A stretch of 64,000 nt of DNA, from positions 1-64,000 of the forward strand of contig CAYXLI010000003.1 of assembly GCA_964464925.1 (NCBI GenBank), written 5' to 3'. This document shows positions 26,276-35,499 of the stretch, piece by piece (the stretch's first letter is position 1; every line of letters starts with the position of its first letter). A program made the translations under genes and the position numbers. The DNA comes from CAYXLI01 sp964464925. GTDB taxonomy: Bacteria > Acidobacteriota > Terriglobia > Bryobacterales > Bryobacteraceae. Under the pieces are notes generated by a model, which worked only from the letters and a program-made list of their open reading frames with translations, was not told the DNA's origin and did not search any database.

Positions 26276-27730
26276 CTATTCGATACGGTAGTTCGGCGCT
26301 TCCTTCGTGATAATCACGTCGTGAACGTGGCTTTCTCTCAAACCGGCGACCGTAACGCGGAGGAATTTCGCCTTTTCCTGAAGTTCCGGAATTGTCGCAG
26401 CTCCGCAGTAGCCCATGCCGCTGCGCAGCCCGCCGACGAGTTGGAAAACCAGGTCGGAAAGCATGCCCTTGTACGGCACTCGTCCTTCGATTCCTTCGGG
26501 AACCATCTTGCCCGAGGCATCCTGGGCATACCGGTCGGAGCTGCCGGAGGCCATTGCGCCAAGCGAACCCATTCCGCGATAGCTCTTGAACGTGCGGCCT
26601 TGATACAGAATCGTCTCGCCCGGGCTTTCTTCCGTGCCTGCGAAGAGGCTCCCGATCATAACGCAATCCGCGCCCGCTGCAATGGCCTTCGTAATATCGC
26701 CGGAGTACTTCACGCCGCCGTCTGAGATGAGAGGCACGCCGCTGCCGCGCGTGGCCCTTGCGCACTCGGCGATGGCGGTGATCTGGGGCACGCCGGCGCC
26801 ACTCACCACACGCGTCGTGCAAATGGATCCGGGACCGATACCGACCTTGATGCCATCAACTCCGAGCGCGATGAGGTCGCGCGCACCTTCGTAGCTGCCC
26901 ACATTGCCGGCGATCAGTTGGATCTCCGGCATTGCGCTCTTCAAGTGCTTGACCGCGTCCATGACGCGCTCGCTGTGGCCGTGCGCCGTATCGATGACAA
27001 GCAGGTCGCACTTGCGCTGGACCAGTTCCTTGGCACGTTCCAGGTAGTCGCCTGTTGCGCCTAATGCGGCGCCGACGCGCAGGCGGCCCTGAGAATCCTT
27101 CGCCGCATTCGGATACTTCAATTTCTTCTGAATGTCCTTGACCGTGATCAGTCCCTTCAGAAAGTAGTTATCATCCACCACCAGGAGCTTTTCCACGCGA
27201 TGCTTGTGCAGAATCTTTTCCGCTTCTTCGAGCGTGGTGCCGACCGGAACCGTAATGAGATTCTCCTTCGTCATCACGTTGGAGATGGGGAGGTCATAGC
27301 GCGTTTCGAAGCGCAAGTCGCGGTTGGTCAGAATTCCGACCAACTTGCCGCTGCGCGTGACCGGAACTCCGGAGATCCGGTAGCGCTTCATCAATTCCAG
27401 TGCGTCGGAGATCTTGCGATCCGGGTCAATGGTGACCGGATCGACGATCATTCCGCTCTCACTGCGCTTCACCCGGTCCACTTCCTCGGCCTGCCGGTCG
27501 ATGGACATATTGCGATGGATGATGCCGATACCGCCCTGCTGCGCAAGCGCGATGGCGAGGTGAGACTCGGTCACGGTATCCATGGCGGAGCTCAGGATCG
27601 GAATGTTCAGTCGGATGTTCCGCGTAACGAACGTGCGAGTATCCGCCGTATTTGGCAATACCCCGCTGCGGGCTGGCTGCAGCAGAACGTCGTCGAATGT
27701 GAGACCTTCGGCAATATTATCCGGAATCAT
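26276..27730 (-). CDS. guaB: Inosine-5'-monophosphate dehydrogenase
   Basis: 484 residues from the ATG at 27730, the normal bacterial length. It oxidises IMP to XMP, the committed step of GMP synthesis. The barrel starts with EGLTFDDVLL. Two CBS regulatory domains are inserted at ~95-215. The catalytic loop is GIGPGSICTTR with Cys304, followed by the flap region (GSSDRYAQDA) and the closing segment YCGAATIPEL. The frame is open 60 bases further upstream, but family members start about ten residues before LTFDDVLL, so ATG 27730 is preferred. No strong ribosome site is seen. The gene is divergent from rpmB across 265 bp. Confidence 0.95.
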   Translation of the reverse strand: MIPDNIAEGLTFDDVLLQPARSGVLPNTADTRTFVTRNIRLNIPILSSAMDTVTESHLAIALAQQGGIGIIHRNMSIDRQAEEVDRVKRSESGMIVDPVTIDPDRKISDALELMKRYRISGVPVTRSGKLVGILTNRDLRFETRYDLPISNVMTKENLITVPVGTTLEEAEKILHKHRVEKLLVVDDNYFLKGLITVKDIQKKLKYPNAAKDSQGRLRVGAALGATGDYLERAKELVQRKCDLLVIDTAHGHSERVMDAVKHLKSAMPEIQLIAGNVGSYEGARDLIALGVDGIKVGIGPGSICTTRVVSGAGVPQITAIAECARATRGSGVPLISDGGVKYSGDITKAIAAGADCVMIGSLFAGTEESPGETILYQGRTFKSYRGMGSLGAMASGSSDRYAQDASGKMVPEGIEGRVPYKGMLSDLVFQLVGGLRSGMGYCGAATIPELQEKAKFLRVTVAGLRESHVHDVIITKEAPNYRIE

Positions 27731-27932
27731 GGGTGGGATTACTTTCAGGTTAACACCGCGGTGTCGTTCCACTTCAGGTGTGTGCCGCAATGCGCTGGAA
27801 CGCTTGCCCCAGCTTTCGGCTGCATCCGGAATACAAAGTCAGCAACGTCGATCTGGATGAGCACCCCGGTCGCGAATCCTATAGGCCAACGATTCCAAAT
27901 GCGCCGGCTCGGTTCTAAGCCCCTCACGCGGG

Positions 27933-27962
27933 TTGCGGAAACGGCCCGCCACTTGCTACACT
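27933..27962 (+). promoter_or_regulatory. rpmB promoter
   Basis: TTGCGG (27933-27938), an 18-base spacer and an extended -10 TGCTACACT (hexamer 27957-27962) precede rpmB. The leader is about 26 bases and carries AGGAG. The -10 is identical to that proposed for tuf. Confidence 0.6.
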
Positions 27963-27995
27963 ATGAGTTTGGCATTTTGAGGAGATTTTTGTCTT

Positions 27996-28187
27996 ATGGC
28001 GAAACAGTGTGAAGTTTGCGGTCGTGGGCCCCAGTTTGGACACCGCATCAGCCACGCCCACAATGTGACGAAGCGTCGTTGGAACCTTAACTTGAAGGAA
28101 GTTCGCGCAGTTGTTGCCGGCGGCACCCGCCGCGTGAAGGTCTGCACCTCCTGCATCAAGAGCGGCAAGGTCATCAAAGCCGCTTAG
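27996..28187 (+). CDS. rpmB: 50S ribosomal protein bL28
   Basis: 63 residues, typical bL28 length. MAKQCEVCGRGPQFGHRISH with later NVTKRRWNLNL and VCTSCIKSGKV are diagnostic. Both CxxC pairs (CEVC and CTSC) are present, so this is the zinc-binding form. It is a component of the large ribosomal subunit. A GAGGAG ribosome site lies nine bases before the ATG. The gene is monocistronic and closed by a strong terminator. Confidence 0.96.
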   Translation: MAKQCEVCGRGPQFGHRISHAHNVTKRRWNLNLKEVRAVVAGGTRRVKVCTSCIKSGKVIKAA

Positions 28188-28224
28188 TCCTCCCCCGCTT
28201 TTCAATCTACAGAGAGTTTTGGCA

Positions 28225-28253
28225 GGGCCGTCACCATCCTGTGGCGGCCCTTT
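28225..28253 (+). terminator. Intrinsic terminator after rpmB
   Basis: GGGCCGTCAC (28225-28234), loop CATCCT and GTGGCGGCCC (28241-28250) form a 10-bp stem with one T-G wobble, followed by TTT. It also lies just past the stop of the convergent FAH-family gene. Confidence 0.8.
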
Positions 28254-28261
28254 CCGTGTTG

Positions 28262-29119
28262 TTACCAACGGCTCTCGCGCTTGCCCTGCGTAACTTTCGC
28301 GCCAAGCGTCCCGAGGCCTTCGATCCGCGCGCGCACGTTATCCCCCGCCTTGATCCGGGCGCCTTTCGGACATCCCGTCGAAATCAGGTCCCCCGGCTCG
28401 AGTGTAAAGAAATCACTGTGGAACCGCACCAGTTCGTAGGGACGGTGCCGCATGTTGCGAACGAAATCGCGAGAGCAGACGCCGCCATTATGCTCCGTGA
28501 TCACTTCCAAGGCGTCCACGTCCTCGATTTCGTCCCGCGTGACGACCACAGGTCCAAAACTGAAGAATGTATCGATGCTCTTCGCACGGGTCAGGTAGCG
28601 CGGGTTCTTACGGAGTACATCTAGCGCGGTCAGATCGAGCGTTGTCGTGTAGCCGAAGATCACGTCCGGCACATGGTCGAAGGGAACAAAGCGGCACTCG
28701 CGGCCAATGATCACGCCGAGTTCGCCTTCGGCATCCACGTCGCTTGAAACATCCGGCGGAGGCAATTCGATATCGCCTTCCGGCTCGAACATGCACGAAG
28801 CCGGCTTCATGAAACTGCCTGGTTCCTCCGGTTGGATCGCGTCAATATCCTCAGCATGGGATCGATAGTTCAGGCCGATGCACCAGATCTTCCCCGGCAT
28901 TTCGTAAGGCAGCATGGGCTTGACCTCCGCGAACGGTATCGGCTGCAGTTCCCTGCTGGCGCGTTCGTCAGGAAGTATGCCGTGTTGCACGATACCGAGG
29001 ATGTCGTTCGGCACGCGCCCGCCTGTCTTCGCGTTGATCTCGGAAACCGGGACTATACCGCCGGGTTGCACCACGCCTGCCTCAATGGTGCCTTTGTATG
29101 CGAATCGGATGAGTTTCAT
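28262..29119 (-). CDS. Fumarylacetoacetate hydrolase family protein
   Basis: 285 residues. The N-terminal ~75 residues are the family's linker domain. The C-terminal core has KIWCIGLNYRSHAEDI, the metal ligands in DVDAEGELGVIIGRECR (E-x-E type) and the closing LEPGDLISTGCPKG. Members hydrolyse or hydrate 2-oxo dienoic, acylpyruvate or sugar-derived 2-keto-3-deoxy acids in a Mg-dependent way. The exact substrate cannot be read from sequence. The ATG overlaps the stop of the homoserine dehydrogenase gene by four bases (ATGA), so the two are translationally coupled. A catabolic role linked to the upstream dehydrogenase is possible. Confidence 0.85.
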   Translation of the reverse strand: MKLIRFAYKGTIEAGVVQPGGIVPVSEINAKTGGRVPNDILGIVQHGILPDERASRELQPIPFAEVKPMLPYEMPGKIWCIGLNYRSHAEDIDAIQPEEPGSFMKPASCMFEPEGDIELPPPDVSSDVDAEGELGVIIGRECRFVPFDHVPDVIFGYTTTLDLTALDVLRKNPRYLTRAKSIDTFFSFGPVVVTRDEIEDVDALEVITEHNGGVCSRDFVRNMRHRPYELVRFHSDFFTLEPGDLISTGCPKGARIKAGDNVRARIEGLGTLGAKVTQGKRESRW

Positions 29120-30078
29120 ATTGTTTTTGCGATGTCCACCAGATCACTGAATACGCCATAGGCCGTCTGCTGCAGACCCGGGTCGATCGAAACGGTGCCG
29201 ACCGTGCCCATCAGGTCTGTATGCAGAAGGAGAAGATTTGACGTGCCGCGCACGGAGGCCAGAATGTCGGTGTCTTCCAGAACCTCCGCACGGACGCGCA
29301 GTTTGATTCCCGCTCTTGTTGTGGAAGCTCTGCTCACTAACGCGACGGTCTTGCGCTTCGCCGAGATTTCTGCAATTCGCTCCTGCGTCAGCCGGCCAAT
29401 CCCTTTTCGATCCACTGCGAGCGGAGTGCAGTGCGCGTCCATCAGCACATTGGCAAGCGCGGCAGTCTTCGCGGCGGAGTCCCAGCCGTCGATATCGAAG
29501 CTCGCGTCCGCCTCCGCAATTCCCATGCGCTGCGCCTCGCCAATGCCTTCCGCCATGGTCATGCCTTTCCGCATGCAGTCGACCACGACCGTTGAGGTCG
29601 AGTTCAGCACACCGGTAAAGCCGAGCACCTTCACGCCCGGCAGATTGTTGCGCACCATATTAAAGACGGGTGCGCCATCCATGCACGCCGATTCGTACCG
29701 GAAGAGAACGCCGGCCCGCGCCGCCTCGTCCCGGAGCGCTGCGTATGCGTGCGCGATGGGACCTTTATTCGCAGTGATGACGTGCATGCCGCGTGCAAAT
29801 GCTTTGCGGATATGGGTGATGGCCGGCTCGCCGGTGGCAGGTTCGAGGGGCGTCAGTTCGCAGCAGACTTCCGCTCCTGACCGGTCGAAGAACTCGTCAA
29901 CGGAAGCAGCCGCGGAACCGAATGGGGGCTCGGCCGGCAGGCCTTTCAGATTATATGCGGTGCCGTGCCGGGCCGTATGGATCGCGACGATTCGGAAAGG
30001 ATAAGCCGATCGTTTCCGCTCCAGGAGTTTGGCAAACGCGCGGCCCACGCTGCCAAAGCCAATGAGTGCAAGATTCAA
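29116..30078 (-). CDS. Homoserine dehydrogenase (short form without ACT domain)
   Basis: 320 residues, shorter than the ~430-residue enzymes with an ACT domain, so allosteric control by threonine is not expected. The NAD(P) motif is LALIGFGSVGRAF. The catalytic Lys is in HVITANKGPIA, and the substrate-binding region DIDGWDSAAKTAAL carries the conserved Asp and Lys. It reduces aspartate semialdehyde to homoserine on the way to threonine and methionine. Pairing with a FAH-family gene instead of thrC/thrB raises an alternative catabolic role. The start is TTG. TGCTACAAT ends six bases upstream and no ribosome site is present. Confidence 0.82.
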   Translation of the reverse strand: MNLALIGFGSVGRAFAKLLERKRSAYPFRIVAIHTARHGTAYNLKGLPAEPPFGSAAASVDEFFDRSGAEVCCELTPLEPATGEPAITHIRKAFARGMHVITANKGPIAHAYAALRDEAARAGVLFRYESACMDGAPVFNMVRNNLPGVKVLGFTGVLNSTSTVVVDCMRKGMTMAEGIGEAQRMGIAEADASFDIDGWDSAAKTAALANVLMDAHCTPLAVDRKGIGRLTQERIAEISAKRKTVALVSRASTTRAGIKLRVRAEVLEDTDILASVRGTSNLLLLHTDLMGTVGTVSIDPGLQQTAYGVFSDLVDIAKTI

Positions 30079-30084
30079 AAGGCG

Positions 30085-30093
30085 ATTGTAGCA
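30085..30093 (-). promoter_or_regulatory. Leaderless-type extended -10 of the homoserine dehydrogenase gene
   Basis: On the minus strand TGCTACAAT (hexamer 30090-30085) ends six bases before the TTG start at 30078. It matches the foldase box at 8535-8543 exactly. Confidence 0.5.
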
Positions 30094-30123
30094 GGCGGGT
30101 TGCGCCAGGCAGAGGCGCGTTCG

Positions 30124-32160
30124 TCAAAACTCCACCTTCCCGATCATGCTGTTCAGTTCCGCCTGCAGCGCTGTCTTGCGCTTCGTCGCCGCGGTCAGTT
30201 GATCTCTCAGCTGTGCCAGCTTCGCTTCCTGATCGGCCAAAATGCGCGCGTACTTCTGCACCTGTTCCTGCTGCCCGCTGACGTTGTTCAGGCTCTGTAT
30301 GTTCTGGCGGATGCGATCCTGGTCGCGATTGAAATCCGTGATCTGCTGCTCCAGGCTGTGCATTTCATTGTCGTTCCCGGCGATCTGCTCCTTTTTCTGA
30401 GCTATGGCCTCCAACTGCCTCCTCGCCGTGTCGGACAGCTTCTTGTTCGCAACGTAATCTAAGAGCACGTCCGGCGTGAGGCTGATCAGTTGCACGGTGC
30501 TGTCATACTCGCGCTCCTCCGTCACTGCGAATGTCTGCGATCCATTCGCTGGAACGCTCACCTGGAAGCGCATCGCGGAGGGCGTCTTCTCGGTGGGTTT
30601 TTGATCCAGAACCTGGTAACCGCGCCGCACCGGGCGTTCCACGATCAGCGTCTTGGCCTTCGCATCAACATTGTTAATGTTGTACGTGACGAGTTCCTGT
30701 TGCGCATACCGGGTGGTCAGCAGGCCGCGGTTCGCGTGAATCTCGCGGACGTTCGCCACCTTGGAATCGTATGCGGTGGTGATACGTGTACCTAGATCGA
30801 CGCCGTAGCTGATCAGCCGTTTATCGCCGCTCTTCACTGTCTCGATCAGTGCTTCGCCCGCGTAGGACCCGGCATCAAAAACCGTGATCGGACCGCCGTC
30901 CAGTGTCTTGCCGCTCGAGTTCGTCAATTCCGCGGCATTCATGGGGTGCTGCCCGTACGCTTCCGAGTAGATCAACAGCTTGCGCGCACCGATCTTTTGC
31001 TGCAAGAACGGCAGCATAGCGGATTCGCTCTTCTTGACTGTGACCGGCGTGGAGAAGCGGTATTCGAACAATTCGCCGACATCGCGGCCTTGCGCTGTCT
31101 GGCTTACGGAACTGGACTCAGCCATCATTGGGGGAGACTTTATTTGATACGGCGAAGGCGGAGGCGCCGCTGACGGAACATTTCCCACGATTCCTCCGAC
31201 AATGCCTCCCGGAACACCTCCTGCCAGCCCGCCCGCAACGGCTCTCCGATCCGCCCGCACCGCATCCGCCACCGCGCCTTCATACACTACGGGCGCCGCT
31301 GCGCGATCTTCCGGTAATTCCGCGACAGGACGCGCCCTGTACTTTGGCTCGTACAGATTACTCACAAACGAAACAGGCCGCCCGGAAACCAGTGCCAGTT
31401 GCACTTTGTCCCAATCCTCACCGGTGGTGTTGTCGACTATCGCCCAACCTTCTAAGGTCGGCTCTCCGGCAGAAGGGAATAACAGCCGGTAGCTCGACTT
31501 CCAAACTGTGGTAGGAACCAGATAACTCGCCGCGATCTGCCTCGCGCCGGTGTCGATGGAATCAATATAGACGCTGCGCTTCTCTTTCGACCGCGCCTGC
31601 TCGACCACGCGGAGGTACTCCCGTAGTTTCGATTGCAGCGCGGGATCGGTAAAATGCACGGCCGTTGCCGCGCTCAAATCGAGAGTGCGCAAGTCTCCGT
31701 TGTCCAACAGGAGCACGACTTGCTCGCGCTCATTCTGCTTGTCGGTCGCTACAATCTGGCGCGCGCTCATGATCACGCCCGAGACCGTCTCGCCGCCGAA
31801 TTTCAACTCTACTCGAGAGCCCTTCAACTGGTTCAGGAAAAAACTCAATGCGGGCGCGGCGGCATCGATTTTGAACGGGAATTCGGACAGTTTCCGCTCC
31901 AGCGGCTCGCTCGAGTCATACCGCAGACCGGAAACCTTCGCTCCCTGCAACGTCAACGACTTCAGCACGTCGTTCATTTCCGATGCTTTGAAGTCCAGGC
32001 GCGCCGCTTCGCCCGCGCGCAACTCGCCGGATCGCTCAAAATACCCGACGCCGTGCTTATAGAGGATCACCTCTTTCACCGGCAATTCCGCGCCCGTTAC
32101 AGTCGCCAGCGCAAGAGCAGCAGTCACAGCAAACCGTCCCATAGTCAGAGCCTTAGACAC
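30124..32160 (-). CDS. DUF4139 domain protein, secreted
   Basis: 678 residues. A signal peptide (MGRFAVTAALALATVTGA) leads into an N-terminal domain starting LPVKEVILYKHGVGYFERSG. The DUF4139 beta-rich core spans ~200-560 and is interrupted by a Gly/Pro-rich loop (~300-345, with GGLAGGVPGGIVGG). A C-terminal coiled coil follows (~565-675, rich in Gln, Glu and Lys). The function of DUF4139 proteins is unknown, and some are annotated as mucoidy inhibitor-like. The GTG at 32160 is chosen because GATAAT ends eight bases upstream. An in-frame ATG at 32142 is the alternative and also keeps the signal peptide. The gene is divergent from the glycosyltransferase-like gene. Confidence 0.8.
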   Translation of the reverse strand: MSKALTMGRFAVTAALALATVTGAELPVKEVILYKHGVGYFERSGELRAGEAARLDFKASEMNDVLKSLTLQGAKVSGLRYDSSEPLERKLSEFPFKIDAAAPALSFFLNQLKGSRVELKFGGETVSGVIMSARQIVATDKQNEREQVVLLLDNGDLRTLDLSAATAVHFTDPALQSKLREYLRVVEQARSKEKRSVYIDSIDTGARQIAASYLVPTTVWKSSYRLLFPSAGEPTLEGWAIVDNTTGEDWDKVQLALVSGRPVSFVSNLYEPKYRARPVAELPEDRAAAPVVYEGAVADAVRADRRAVAGGLAGGVPGGIVGGIVGNVPSAAPPPSPYQIKSPPMMAESSSVSQTAQGRDVGELFEYRFSTPVTVKKSESAMLPFLQQKIGARKLLIYSEAYGQHPMNAAELTNSSGKTLDGGPITVFDAGSYAGEALIETVKSGDKRLISYGVDLGTRITTAYDSKVANVREIHANRGLLTTRYAQQELVTYNINNVDAKAKTLIVERPVRRGYQVLDQKPTEKTPSAMRFQVSVPANGSQTFAVTEEREYDSTVQLISLTPDVLLDYVANKKLSDTARRQLEAIAQKKEQIAGNDNEMHSLEQQITDFNRDQDRIRQNIQSLNNVSGQQEQVQKYARILADQEAKLAQLRDQLTAATKRKTALQAELNSMIGKVEF

Positions 32161-32224
32161 GCCTTTCGATTATCCAGTTCCCGGGCTGGAAACCGCCCGG
32201 CACTTGTTACTCTATAAGGTGCGA

Positions 32225-33673
32225 ATGTTGAGTGCACCCCCGTCCGGGCGGCAATGGTGGATTGTGTTGGCGCTTCTAGTGCTGGCTGTGTGCGGCGCGC
32301 GATACGCGACTCTGCTGCCTGTCCATGGCTGGTCCGACGATGGATCTGTCTATATCCAGCATGCCGAGAACCTTCTTCAGGGACAGCCATACAATCACGT
32401 GCTGTTCGCGCAGACACCCTCGAACAAATCGCCCGTCAGTTTGTATCCGCCGATGCTTCCCGTCGTTCTCGCGGCGGAGATTCCGTTCACTGGGGTCGAT
32501 TTCCGCGCGTTCAAAATTACGATGCTGATCATCTACGGCCTGGCGCTGTTCGCTGCGGGAGCCGCTCTGCGAAATCTGGTTGGAGATATCGTGGCGCTCG
32601 CGACCGTTCTCCTGCTCGCAGTCAGCTTCGAACTGGGCCGGCTGACGGATCATATCAACAGCGACTTCCTTCTTCTATTCCTGCTCTGCCTCCTCGTACT
32701 TTGGGAGGAGCATCGGTTCCCCCAACAGTGGGCACAACTTGTCTCGGCGCTGCTGGTGCTGGCGATCTTTGAGACTCGCACGGCAGGTATCGTGGTTCTT
32801 CCCGCACTCGTGGTGTACCGCCTCTGGGCGGGTACGCAATCGCGTAGAAATACCGCGGTAGCGGCACTTCTCAGTTGCGTGTTCCTCGGCATATCAGTTG
32901 CGCTTAACCGCGGAGGGGGAAATTACTTCGGACAACTCGTCGCCGGGATCAGCCCGATGACCATCCGTCGCAACCTGATTCAGTATTCGCTCTGTCTCGG
33001 CGATGTTTTCAACGGCGGCCGGCCGATAGCTCTGCTGCTGGACGCGCTGGCGATTTATGGCGCCTACCAGCTTCTCCGCGCCGGCAAACGGAGCCTCTGG
33101 TTTGTGTTCCTGGCCTTATACCTGCCGCTGATGATTCTTTGGCCGTTCAGCGATCCGGTTCGCTTCGCGCTGCCGTTCCTTCCGCTCGCGATCGCCCTGG
33201 CGGTTTATGGCGCGGTTCAGCGCCTCACATTATTAACCGGTCCCCGGCTGCGTCTCGCAACGGCCGCGGTTGTGACTGTCATCCTGGCCGCCATTCAGGT
33301 TCGCGCCTATGCAGGCGGAGCGGAGGCGGACTACGAGAGCGGCATCAATCACCCGCGCACGCTGGAGCTTTATAAAGCGATCGAAGCGGATCTACCCCGC
33401 TCTGCCGTGATCGTGTGCCGCAAGGCGCGCACGGTCGCGCTGATGACCGGCTTTCATACCATCGCTTATCCCCAGCTGAAGGGAAATGAGTTTGTGACCG
33501 ATTTATGTCAGGTGGGGGCCACACATGTCATCAGCGCTCCCTCCGTTTTTGAGGACGATGCGAAATATCTGGAGCCGGTAATCAGGGAGAATTCAAGCCG
33601 GATGCAGGTGGTTTTTCATAATAGCCAGTACACACTGTATAGATGGCCGGTGGAAGTATGTCAGGCCAAATGA
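32225..33673 (+). CDS. Polytopic membrane glycosyltransferase, GT39/ArnT-like
   Basis: 482 residues with about 10-12 predicted membrane helices (first at ~12-28). The first extracytoplasmic loop contains HGWSDDGSVYIQHAENLLQG, whose acidic residues correspond to the catalytic Asp pair of GT-C enzymes of the PMT/ArnT group. The C-terminal ~100 residues form a soluble extracytoplasmic part. It probably transfers a sugar from a polyprenyl-phosphate donor to a lipid or protein, but neither donor nor acceptor is known. AAGGTG lies before the ATG, and an extended -10 (TGTTACTCT) ends 11 bases upstream. Confidence 0.75.
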   Translation: MLSAPPSGRQWWIVLALLVLAVCGARYATLLPVHGWSDDGSVYIQHAENLLQGQPYNHVLFAQTPSNKSPVSLYPPMLPVVLAAEIPFTGVDFRAFKITMLIIYGLALFAAGAALRNLVGDIVALATVLLLAVSFELGRLTDHINSDFLLLFLLCLLVLWEEHRFPQQWAQLVSALLVLAIFETRTAGIVVLPALVVYRLWAGTQSRRNTAVAALLSCVFLGISVALNRGGGNYFGQLVAGISPMTIRRNLIQYSLCLGDVFNGGRPIALLLDALAIYGAYQLLRAGKRSLWFVFLALYLPLMILWPFSDPVRFALPFLPLAIALAVYGAVQRLTLLTGPRLRLATAAVVTVILAAIQVRAYAGGAEADYESGINHPRTLELYKAIEADLPRSAVIVCRKARTVALMTGFHTIAYPQLKGNEFVTDLCQVGATHVISAPSVFEDDAKYLEPVIRENSSRMQVVFHNSQYTLYRWPVEVCQAK

Positions 33674-33805
33674 GATATGAGTGAGGTGTAACCGCCAAGT
33701 GCCGTGCCTTGCTTGACTTCGCTTTGTCATACGAGTCAGACTGAGGTATCGCAGTACTTGACGTTTTGGAACTTAATCAAAATGGTCGCAATTTGTTTAA
33801 AACAC

Positions 33806-35125
33806 ATGCAAGCAGTCATGCGCCGCTCCGCTCCGCCCGTGCTGTTTGTTCTTGCGGCCGTGTGCGCGCTCGGGCAGGATTTCGGTGGCCCTTCCGTACT
33901 GAGTCGAGGCGGAGCAGCCCCCGGAACGCGTGGCGGCGTCCCGGTTAATTTCACCTATTACGGTGGCCTTTCCGGTGTCTACACCAACAGCGCGGTCCCG
34001 TTGGCTCAGGGAGAGGGAGTCCACAAAGTCAGCTTCTACGGCGGGTCGCTCGATTTCGGCCTGACAGGCAGCCATTTGTGGCGCCACAGCATGTTTGGCA
34101 TCGATTACCGCGGGAATATCCGTTACGACAAGAGCACACACTATACGAACGGATCCGAGCACGCTCTCTCCATGTTCTACTCGACGCGGCCAACCCGGGC
34201 GCTGCAACTCATGCTGGCCGAGACCGCGACGTCCTCGTCCTACGCATTTGGAAATTACACAGCCTCGGCCGCCGCTACGACAGACTTCATCGGCGTTCCC
34301 TTAACCGACTTGTTTGACAGCCGCGTCTACAGTACGCAGACAACCGGCACCATGAATTTTCGACAAAGCCGGTTCGTCTCGTACCAGATCACGGCTGATC
34401 TGTTTAAGATTTACCGTACCAATGCGAGTCTCGTTGGAGTCAACGGTTCGCGCATCGGAGGCGCATTGAGGTACGCGCCGACTCGCCGTCTCGGCTTCAA
34501 CATGGGATACGATTTCTCACGATTCAATTTCCCGCGGGCCTATGGCGATTCGAATAGTCACAGTATTTTCGCGGGCTTCAGCTACCGTCCTACCCGTGGC
34601 TGGATATTGCAGTTCTCCGGAGGCGTATATCGCGTGGAATCCGTCGGTATCCAGAACGTGACACTGGTTCCGGAAATCGCGGATCTGCTCGGCGTCTCGA
34701 CTGGGATTCGTTCTATTTACAGCCGGAACTGGGCGCGTCAACTCATGGCCATGGCGACCTATGGATATAAGCGGTCGAATGTGCGTGTCGGATACAACGA
34801 AGGAATTACACCCGGAAACGGCGTATATTTGACTTCGGCTCTCCAAACAGCAACACTGGGCTATTCATACTCGGGATTGCGAAAATTGTCCTTGAGCGCG
34901 AACGCAAATTACGACCACTATAAAAGCCTGTTCCAGCAGTTGCAGGGTTACAGCTCTTATTCCGCCGGCCTTTCCAGTAACTTTGTCATTCGGCCGCACG
35001 TAAACGGGACCCTCAGCTTCGACCTTCGAAAATACTCCATCTCGCAAGGCCAGAGCAGCGTCGGCAAGGCCGTGACTCTGGGCATCGTCCTTTCTCCGTC
35101 GCGCCTCCCGCTGCCGGCGTGGTAA
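33806..35125 (+). CDS. Hypothetical outer-membrane beta-barrel protein
   Basis: About 439 residues from the ATG at 33806 (33818 is also possible). A signal peptide (RRSAPPVLFVLAAVCALGQ) is followed by a long run of alternating polar and aromatic residues (FTYYGGLSGVYTNS, HSMFGIDYRGNIRYDKS, SIFAGFSYRPTRGWILQFSGG) typical of outer-membrane strands, roughly 16-18 of them. It has no TonB box, plug or recognisable enzyme motif. The open frame extends 34 residues further upstream without signal-peptide character. The upstream 130 bases are AT-richer than the surroundings. A single-domain response regulator starts two bases after its stop. I do not recognise the family. Confidence 0.65.
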   Translation: MQAVMRRSAPPVLFVLAAVCALGQDFGGPSVLSRGGAAPGTRGGVPVNFTYYGGLSGVYTNSAVPLAQGEGVHKVSFYGGSLDFGLTGSHLWRHSMFGIDYRGNIRYDKSTHYTNGSEHALSMFYSTRPTRALQLMLAETATSSSYAFGNYTASAAATTDFIGVPLTDLFDSRVYSTQTTGTMNFRQSRFVSYQITADLFKIYRTNASLVGVNGSRIGGALRYAPTRRLGFNMGYDFSRFNFPRAYGDSNSHSIFAGFSYRPTRGWILQFSGGVYRVESVGIQNVTLVPEIADLLGVSTGIRSIYSRNWARQLMAMATYGYKRSNVRVGYNEGITPGNGVYLTSALQTATLGYSYSGLRKLSLSANANYDHYKSLFQQLQGYSSYSAGLSSNFVIRPHVNGTLSFDLRKYSISQGQSSVGKAVTLGIVLSPSRLPLPAW

Positions 35126-35127
35126 AT

Positions 35128-35499
35128 ATGGCCGCTCATCTCCTCCTCATTGACGACGAAGAACCCCTCCTCAATTTGATGGAGACATATTTGAAGCGTT
35201 TGCAGTACACCGTCGAGAAGGCGGCGGATGGCACTCGCGCTCTTCAGCTTTTCCGCCAGGATCCTGGCCGCTTCCATTTGATCGTAGCGGATATCACGCT
35301 TCCTGACCGCAAAGGCCACGAACTCGCACTGGAACTGTTTGGCATGAATCCGACAGTGAAGGTGCTACTCTGCAGCGGATACCCGTTCGAACTTTCGACG
35401 CTCCCCGCCCCAGTGCAGCCCAATTTCGCCGTCCTGCAGAAACCCTGGCTCCCCAAGATGCTGGCTGAGGCGATCGCCGAACTTCTCGCGCGCCCCTAG
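35128..35499 (+). CDS. Single-domain response regulator (receiver only)
   Basis: 123 residues, made of one CheY-like receiver. It has an acidic pocket (LLIDDEEPLL), the phosphoacceptor Asp55 in LIVADITLPDRKG, a Ser in LLCSGYPF and Lys in VLQKPW. There is no output domain, so it would act by protein contact or in a phosphorelay. The start follows the barrel gene's stop by two bases. A GTG at 35119 overlapping that stop is also possible. Its TAG shares a CTAG with the TAG of the convergent gene. The partner kinase is not adjacent. Confidence 0.82.
   Translation: MAAHLLLIDDEEPLLNLMETYLKRLQYTVEKAADGTRALQLFRQDPGRFHLIVADITLPDRKGHELALELFGMNPTVKVLLCSGYPFELSTLPAPVQPNFAVLQKPWLPKMLAEAIAELLARP

Noticed and set aside
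27745..27927. A 60-residue minus-strand frame in the guaB-rpmB gap
   Set aside because: No ribosome site or recognisable family, and composition not clearly coding. The gap is adequately explained as a divergent promoter region.
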